Shown here: positions 59,309 through 64,000 of the stretch, piece by piece
Layout of the letters: the number at the start of each line of letters is the position of its first letter
Numbering within the stretch: position 1 is the stretch's first letter
Source: Bin87 sp965203195
Lineage (GTDB): Bacteria > Chloroflexota > Dehalococcoidia > Lucifugimonadales > UBA3495
Direction of reading: 5' to 3'
DNA: 64,000 nt
NCBI GenBank assembly: GCA_965203195.1
Contig: OZ241860.1
Span: forward strand, 124,001 to 188,000
Program-made: the position numbers and the translations under genes
The notes under the pieces: model-generated
The model's input: the letters and a program-made list of their open reading frames with translations, nothing else
The model's database searches: none
Told to the model about the DNA's origin: nothing

Positions 59309-59757
59309 TGGGTATGCTGGCCGCCGTCAAGAGCTGTGTGCCCCAATCCTGTAGGGCGGAATCCATCAGGGGACAAGGTTGTAGCGTTTCGCTGGACGGC
59401 ACGCCGCCCAAACGCTTGATAATTGACCTTGACAAGCCCGGTTCCCCTTTGTCGCAAAACCAGACCCGTTGCGATTACCTGCTTCTGGCCGAACTTGCCG
59501 ACAAGCCGGGATTAATTTACCCAATTGAGCTAAAAGCTGGGCGCGCCGGCCCCGGCGATGTCAAAGATCAACTTCAAGCTGGTGCCAATGTTGCTGCACA
59601 CCTGACGCCAACCGACTGCGAAGTAAAATTGCTGCCCATACTTGCATCCGGCAGCGATAAAGCCGGACGCAAGCGAATCAGGGCAGCAGTGGTATTCCGC
59701 GAGAGCGAAATACCCATCCGCCGCATCCGTTGCGGCCAGCCTTTGCCGTCAGCGTAA
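59305..59757 (+). CDS. PD-(D/E)XK-type nuclease-like protein
   Basis: 150 aa, ATGA overlap with the ATPase gene. C-D57-Y-L-L-L-A, then 17 residues, then P-I-E75-L-K77, and later D-Q-L-Q-A-G-A (Q91) match the D...ExK...Q pattern of small PD-(D/E)XK nucleases that follow SMC-like ATPases. The first 20 residues contain four Cys, perhaps a metal knuckle. The predicted role is DNA cleavage on command of the ATPase. I base this on motif reading only. Confidence 0.7.
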   Translation: MMGMLAAVKSCVPQSCRAESIRGQGCSVSLDGTPPKRLIIDLDKPGSPLSQNQTRCDYLLLAELADKPGLIYPIELKAGRAGPGDVKDQLQAGANVAAHLTPTDCEVKLLPILASGSDKAGRKRIRAAVVFRESEIPIRRIRCGQPLPSA

Positions 59758-59945
59758 CGCGCCGAGCCGCCATCATCCCTATCCTACGCCGCCGGCGTTG
59801 CCGTGGAGTAGCTGCGCGCGGGTTTCCCAAGCACGTCGCCCGCCCGGTCGGAAATATAACGGCGGGCGGCGAAAATCGCAGTGGCAATGGTACAGCCCTC
59901 GCGGTGCCAAATGCCGTCTGCCCGTGCCGCCTTACCGCCAGGCCC

Positions 59946-62156
59946 TCAATTTGGCGACGCCCCCTCGCCGCCCCCGGCTTCGGCCCACACCCGGTAACGC
60001 CCCGCTTCAGTGGTAGCCGGCGCCACCGGGGACACCGCCACAATAACCCGGCCGGCATCATCGCTGTCGCCGACCGTCGCCCCCGCCGGCACGGAAACCG
60101 TCCCCGTATATTGGCCGGCGTCCTCGTAATGCCGCAGCGTCATCCGCGTCGCCGTTGCCGCCCGCTCCCCGTAGCCCAACCCGTCCATCACCCAGACAAT
60201 CCAGTTTTGCTGCACCCGGTTGTTGACCAGAACAAACCCGTCGGGATGCCATTCGCCGCCGGCGGGATTATTGTCGCCCCCGCCCCCCGTTACCCGCATC
60301 TCCCGCACGCAGAACCCCGGCCCGTGAATGGCGTCATCGGTTACATAGTGGAACCGCGCCAGTATCTGCTGGCCGGCGTAGGCGGCCAGCGAAGCGGTGG
60401 CATCCTGCCAGCCGTCGCTATTCCCGGTATAGCCATGCCCGTAGCCGTTGCCCAGCGGATTGGAAGCGGTAGTCCCATCCGCCGGCAGAACATCCCAGGT
60501 TGCGCCATCGTCGCCGGACGCCATTACATACAGATAGTCCCAATCCGTCTCAATGTCGTGCCAGTAGCGAAAAGACAGCGCCGGCGACGCGTCCTTGTCC
60601 CCGGACGGGGCCGGGGATCCGGCCAGCGGCACCCTTACTCGCCGCGTCAGGGTGGACGATATGGAATCGCCCCGGTTGCTCCACCAGCAGGAACCGCCGG
60701 GAATATCGCCCGGCAGCAGCGGCGCAGTGTCATCGCCGGCAAAGTGTATCGTCACGGCGTCGCTGCCATCCCGGTCTATTTCAACATAGTCCACCGCGTA
60801 CTGCGCCAGGGCCTGCGCTTGGGCGGCATCCCCGACCTTTTGCTGGCGCGTTGCCGACGCCGCAATGTCCAGATTGCCGTACCCGTGTTTGCCGGAGCCT
60901 TGGTCCAGCAGGTTGGCCGCCACCCAGTCGGCGAACACGGCGTGAAAATCGGCCGGCCGGCCCGCGGCGTCAACCGCGCCCCGCTGCGACAGAAAGGCGT
61001 CCAGGCCGGCGATGCCGTCGGCGTCAATCGCCAGCAGCCGCTGCAACCCATCGCCCGGCGCGTAATGTTCCCGCAGATAATGGGCGAACAGCGCGGATGC
61101 GCCATAGTGAAGGCCCACTTCCTGGCCCAGTTCCTTCGGCCAGTTCACCAGCGACGCCCGGTCCGTCCGTTGTAGATAGTGGGCTATGCTGCCGACATTG
61201 TAGCCCGCTTCCGTTACCGCCAGCTCGGCCAGCCCTTCGTTCAGCCACCCTTCCTCCGACCTGTCGGCGTACCAGTGAATGGCGTGCTGTAACTCGTGCG
61301 CTAGAATGCTGGCAAAGCCCTCACTGCCCGGCGGCGCCACGGCGCCGTTGATGTAGATGGCCGGCGCCTCGTTGCTGTACGGGTTCACGCTGGACGGATA
61401 GGGGTCGGCGCCCGACACATACCCGCCCAGGCCGGGTATTCGCGCCGTGATGATATGCCCCCGCCCGCCGGCGTCAACCTCCGGTATGCCGCCAAAAGCG
61501 GCGCGCACCCGCGGATAAACCTGCGTTTCCACCTCGTCCATCGCCTGCCGCAGGGCATCATCGGCTACTTTCAGCCCCTCCTCAACCCACCAGTAAGCGT
61601 GCTCCGATACCCCGGCCAGGCGGAAATGCCGGCGCGCCATCTTGCGCTGCGGGTAGTCCAGCACCCAGAAATCGGTTGTGCCGCCCAGTTCGGTGGGACG
61701 GGCGGCGGCCGGCCCCGGCGTCGGAGTAGGCAGGGGGCCGCGCCAGCGCAACTGCTGCGCCAGCAGCAGCAAATCCCGCTCCGGCGGCGCCGGGAAATAG
61801 GCCGCCGTCATCGCCCCGACCGGAGGCGACAGCGGCGCCACCAACGCCGGGTCGCCGACGCCGACGGTCGGTCTGATGGCTGCCGGGACTACGGTTGCCT
61901 CCGCAGCCGGCCGGTCCACAAGCCTTGCGACAGCATCCGCCGCCGGGGTTGGCGACGGGGTTGGAATCGCCGCCGGCGCATTCCCGGCCACAGCGCGCTT
62001 GCCCCCGCCGATTTCGTCGCCGCCAATGGCCGGCAGGACGGACGCCGGGAGATCAGCGCCGCCGCCCCCGCTGGCATCGCCCTCGCCTCCGCAGCCCGTC
62101 GCCAGCCCCAACATCAGCGCCAGCGCCGCCGCCAGCCGGATTATCGCCGCCCGCAT
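59946..62156 (-). CDS. lipoprotein zinc metalloprotease (M6/immune inhibitor-like)
   Basis: 736 aa with a lipoprotein signal (A-L-M-L-G-L-A-T-G-C22) and a Pro/Ala-rich spacer. Zinc motif H-E-L-Q-H-A-I-H-W plus N-E-G-L-A-E-L-A as third ligand region, near residue 290. The C-terminal half has jelly-roll-like domains with G-D-D-G-A-T-W-D-V and F-H-Y-V-T-D-D-A-I-H-G-P-G-F-C-V, as in M6 and immune-inhibitor type peptidases. Probably a surface protease. Confidence 0.83.
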   Translation of the reverse strand: MRAAIIRLAAALALMLGLATGCGGEGDASGGGGADLPASVLPAIGGDEIGGGKRAVAGNAPAAIPTPSPTPAADAVARLVDRPAAEATVVPAAIRPTVGVGDPALVAPLSPPVGAMTAAYFPAPPERDLLLLAQQLRWRGPLPTPTPGPAAARPTELGGTTDFWVLDYPQRKMARRHFRLAGVSEHAYWWVEEGLKVADDALRQAMDEVETQVYPRVRAAFGGIPEVDAGGRGHIITARIPGLGGYVSGADPYPSSVNPYSNEAPAIYINGAVAPPGSEGFASILAHELQHAIHWYADRSEEGWLNEGLAELAVTEAGYNVGSIAHYLQRTDRASLVNWPKELGQEVGLHYGASALFAHYLREHYAPGDGLQRLLAIDADGIAGLDAFLSQRGAVDAAGRPADFHAVFADWVAANLLDQGSGKHGYGNLDIAASATRQQKVGDAAQAQALAQYAVDYVEIDRDGSDAVTIHFAGDDTAPLLPGDIPGGSCWWSNRGDSISSTLTRRVRVPLAGSPAPSGDKDASPALSFRYWHDIETDWDYLYVMASGDDGATWDVLPADGTTASNPLGNGYGHGYTGNSDGWQDATASLAAYAGQQILARFHYVTDDAIHGPGFCVREMRVTGGGGDNNPAGGEWHPDGFVLVNNRVQQNWIVWVMDGLGYGERAATATRMTLRHYEDAGQYTGTVSVPAGATVGDSDDAGRVIVAVSPVAPATTEAGRYRVWAEAGGGEGASPN

Positions 62157-62178
62157 CGGTTATCCGTTCCCGTCCATT

Positions 62179-62802
62179 CTATCCGTTCCCGTCCGGCGCG
62201 GCGGGCTCGGTGTTATAGCGGTTCATCGCAGTGTCAATGCCGTCGGTTAGCAGACATTCCACGGCGTCGGCGGCCCGCCGGATTGCCGCATCCATCGTGA
62301 CCCGTTCCGTATCGGAAAACCGCCCCAGCACGTGCTCCACGCCGCCCGTCGCCCCGGAGCCGCCAATGCCGATACGGAGACGCGGAAAGTCGGTGGTGCG
62401 CGCCGCGCGGATGATGTCCTTGATACCGTTATGGCCGGCGTCGGAACCCCGGGCCCGCAGCCGGATGCGCCCCATCGGCAGCGCCATCTCGTCATAAACG
62501 ATTACCAGATCCGCCGGCCGGCCCCCGAAACGCGCCAGCAGGTAGCCCACCGATTCGCCCGACAGGTTCATATAGGTGCGCGGCTTGGCCAGCGCCACCG
62601 CCTGCCCGTTGCGATACCCCTGCCCCAGAGCCGTAGTGCGCCGCCGGTCGTTGACCGCAATGCCCCAGCGCTCCGCCAGCAGGTCAACGCACTCAAATCC
62701 CACATTATGCCGCGTCCCCCGGTAGCGCGCCCCCGGATTGCCCAGTCCAATAATCAGACGCCGGCCACGGGAGCCTTCGGCCTGCTGTTGTGGCGGCGGC
62801 AT
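62179..62802 (-). CDS. pth: peptidyl-tRNA hydrolase
   Basis: 207 aa. I-I-G-L-G-N-P-G-A-R-Y-R-G-T-R-H-N-V-G-F (His of the catalytic centre), K-P-R-T-Y-M-N-L-S-G, V-I-Y-D-E-M-A-L-P (Asp), and G-H-N-G-I-K-D. It releases peptidyl-tRNA. Starts at the first ATG; GC-rich neighbourhood, no clear ribosome site. Confidence 0.95.
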   Translation of the reverse strand: MPPPQQQAEGSRGRRLIIGLGNPGARYRGTRHNVGFECVDLLAERWGIAVNDRRRTTALGQGYRNGQAVALAKPRTYMNLSGESVGYLLARFGGRPADLVIVYDEMALPMGRIRLRARGSDAGHNGIKDIIRAARTTDFPRLRIGIGGSGATGGVEHVLGRFSDTERVTMDAAIRRAADAVECLLTDGIDTAMNRYNTEPAAPDGNG

Positions 62803-62850
62803 AAGCGTTGCGTCCCGTAAAGATGCGGCCTTTCCCCGCAGCGGCGGCGG

Positions 62851-63687
62851 CTACATAGTTCGCCAGGCGGCGCCGTCGGTCATCGCCAGAAACTGCGCCA
62901 CCAGGTCGGCGCTGGAAATGATCAGGCCGGGCGAGAACAGGGTCGCGTCCTGCAACGTCGCCCGGTCTAGAACCTGGCCGCCGGCCTCCCGCGCCAGCAG
63001 AATGCCCGACGCGATGTCCCATGAGGACAGGCTGTGGTGAAAGTAAAGGTCAATCCGCCCGCAGGCGGTGTAGGCAATGCTCAGCGCGCTGGACCCCATC
63101 AGCCGGTAAGCCTGCGTGCGCGGCCAAATGCCGGCGGCCATTTCCAGCAGCAGCTTGGCCGACCCGAAATCATAGCCCAGGTCAAAGCCCAGCACGCCGT
63201 CCCCCAAATCAGCCCGGTCCGACACGCGGATGCGCTGCCCGTTGAGATACGCCCCCTGCCCCTTTTGCGCCGCGAACAGTTCATCGCGCACCGGGTCGTA
63301 GGTTACGCCCGCCACCACTTCATCCCCGGCGGCAATGGCGACCACCACACAGAAATGGGGAATGCCTTCGGCAAAGTTGCGCGTGCCGTCAATCGGATCA
63401 ACCACCCAAGTATAGGGCGCCGCGCCGGGGACGGGTTCCGATTCCTCGGACAGGATGCCGAAATCGGGATATTCCCTTCCCACATAATCCAGTATCAGCC
63501 GCTCCGACGCCAGATCCACATCGGTGACCACATTGGCGCGGCCCTTGAGGCTGACCTCAACATCAGTCCGAAAGCGCGCCGCCGCCAGTTCGCCGGCCCG
63601 CCGCGCCGCCGTTTCGCACACCGACAGCGCCGTCTGGCCGGAACGGGAGCGCGGCAGTTCCGGGACGGCGGATAATTGGGGCGACAT
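62851..63687 (-). CDS. inositol monophosphatase family protein
   Basis: 278 aa from the ATG with GGAAGGAG upstream; a frame up to 63732 is longer but without a site. Motifs L-S-E-E-S-E-P, V-D-P-I-D-G-T-R-N-F-A, and W-D-I-A-S-G for metal binding. Substrate may be inositol phosphate, fructose bisphosphate or PAP. Not in an evident operon, though pth follows on the same strand. Confidence 0.93.
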   Translation of the reverse strand: MSPQLSAVPELPRSRSGQTALSVCETAARRAGELAAARFRTDVEVSLKGRANVVTDVDLASERLILDYVGREYPDFGILSEESEPVPGAAPYTWVVDPIDGTRNFAEGIPHFCVVVAIAAGDEVVAGVTYDPVRDELFAAQKGQGAYLNGQRIRVSDRADLGDGVLGFDLGYDFGSAKLLLEMAAGIWPRTQAYRLMGSSALSIAYTACGRIDLYFHHSLSSWDIASGILLAREAGGQVLDRATLQDATLFSPGLIISSADLVAQFLAMTDGAAWRTM

Positions 63688-63784
63688 CGCAAAAACTCCT
63701 TCCGCCGGGCCAATCCCGCCCGGCGCGCGCATAAATTATAGCGGGAGGATGGAATGACCGGCCCGGAGGAACCCCGGCAACAAA

Positions 63785-63812
63785 GGCGGGGCGAATGGTT
63801 GATCCGCCCCGC
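63785..63812 (-). terminator. terminator hairpin downstream of the P450 gene
   Basis: Arms GCGGGGCG (63786-63793) and CGCCCCGC (63805-63812) with CCTTTGTT after it on the minus strand. Confidence 0.65.
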
Positions 63813-63846
63813 AATGCTCGCCCGGCCTGCGCCCGGCAGTTGGCGG

Positions 63847-64000
63847 CTACCACTCCACCGGCAGGCTGACCACGCCGCGGATGTTGAGCAGGTTATGGTA
63901 CTCCAGCGTGTCCGGGTCGGTAGCGAAACGGAAGGGCGGGAACTTGCGCGTCAGGGCGCGGAACGCCTCCTGCCCCTCCAGCCGCGCCAGGTTGGCCCCC
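63847..64000 (-). CDS. cytochrome P450, C-terminal fragment
   Basis: The last 50 residues are visible: G-A-N-L-A-R-L-E (the segment after the haem Cys loop), F-R-A-L-T-R-K-F-P and L-P-V-E-W plus stop, which is the usual P450 tail. The haem-binding Cys lies beyond the right edge. The gene continues outside the window. Confidence 0.8.
   Translation of the reverse strand, partial: GANLARLEGQEAFRALTRKFPPFRFATDPDTLEYHNLLNIRGVVSLPVEW

Overview
The window is GC-rich, densely packed bacterial DNA. Its gene content (a luciferase-type flavin monooxygenase, OFA/MCT-like MFS carriers, a xanthine-dehydrogenase-type hydroxylase, CoA ligase, thiolase plus DUF35 partner, HpcH aldolase, a P450 tail, many small hydrolases) resembles uncultivated Chloroflexota of the Dehalococcoidia/SAR202 type. 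That placement is inference from gene content; there is no rRNA or tRNA in the window to confirm it. Several genes have a TATAAT-like -10 box only about 10 bases before the start codon, which suggests leaderless transcripts.

Layout. (1) 1-10114, minus strand: one long operon behind a good promoter, encoding a DUF499 ATPase, a 145-aa protein, a 137-aa protein, a two-span membrane protein, two tiny related basic proteins, a DUF1156 adenine methyltransferase and a PLD-SNF2 helicase cut by the left edge. The ATPase, methyltransferase and helicase are the known core of a predicted phage-defence system; the inserted small genes are not part of the core as I know it. (2) 10.5-14 kb: SprT-like protease, AbrB-type antitoxin, and a secreted FN3/GLUG-repeat protein. 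(3) 14-22.8 kb: MFS carrier, flavin monooxygenase, hydrolase, two retropepsin-like proteins (one without the catalytic triplet), two subunits of a molybdenum hydroxylase, a dCTP-deaminase-like protein. (4) 23-25.3 kb: thiamine operon thiG-thiE-thiS with promoter, TPP riboswitch and terminator-like hairpin. (5) 25.4-42.8 kb: metabolic genes, a complete IS1-family element with 8-bp target duplications (30590-31422), TenA, PIG-L, TPR, GNAT, a peptidase, an Mrr-type restriction enzyme, RNase D, aldolase. (6) 42.8-47.9 kb: a fused restriction-methyltransferase with two small followers. (7) 48-59.8 kb: thiolase/DUF35 pair, a secreted RCC1-repeat protein followed by a nucleotide-hydrolase-like protein, an AAA ATPase/DUF4276 pair, CoA ligase, PII protein, then an EVE-domain protein followed by an AAA ATPase and a PD-(D/E)XK-type nuclease. 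(8) 59.9-64 kb: lipoprotein metalloprotease, peptidyl-tRNA hydrolase, inositol-phosphatase family, and a P450 C-terminus.

The main theme is defence: at least five separate modules (DUF499/DUF1156/PLD-helicase, Mrr, fused RM, AAA-DUF4276 with a TIR/NDT-like neighbour, EVE-ATPase-nuclease) lie among ordinary metabolic genes. The best candidates for something undescribed are the four extra genes inside the first operon and the three-gene EVE-ATPase-nuclease run. All functional statements come from reading the translated sequence and from memory of the families; no search was run.
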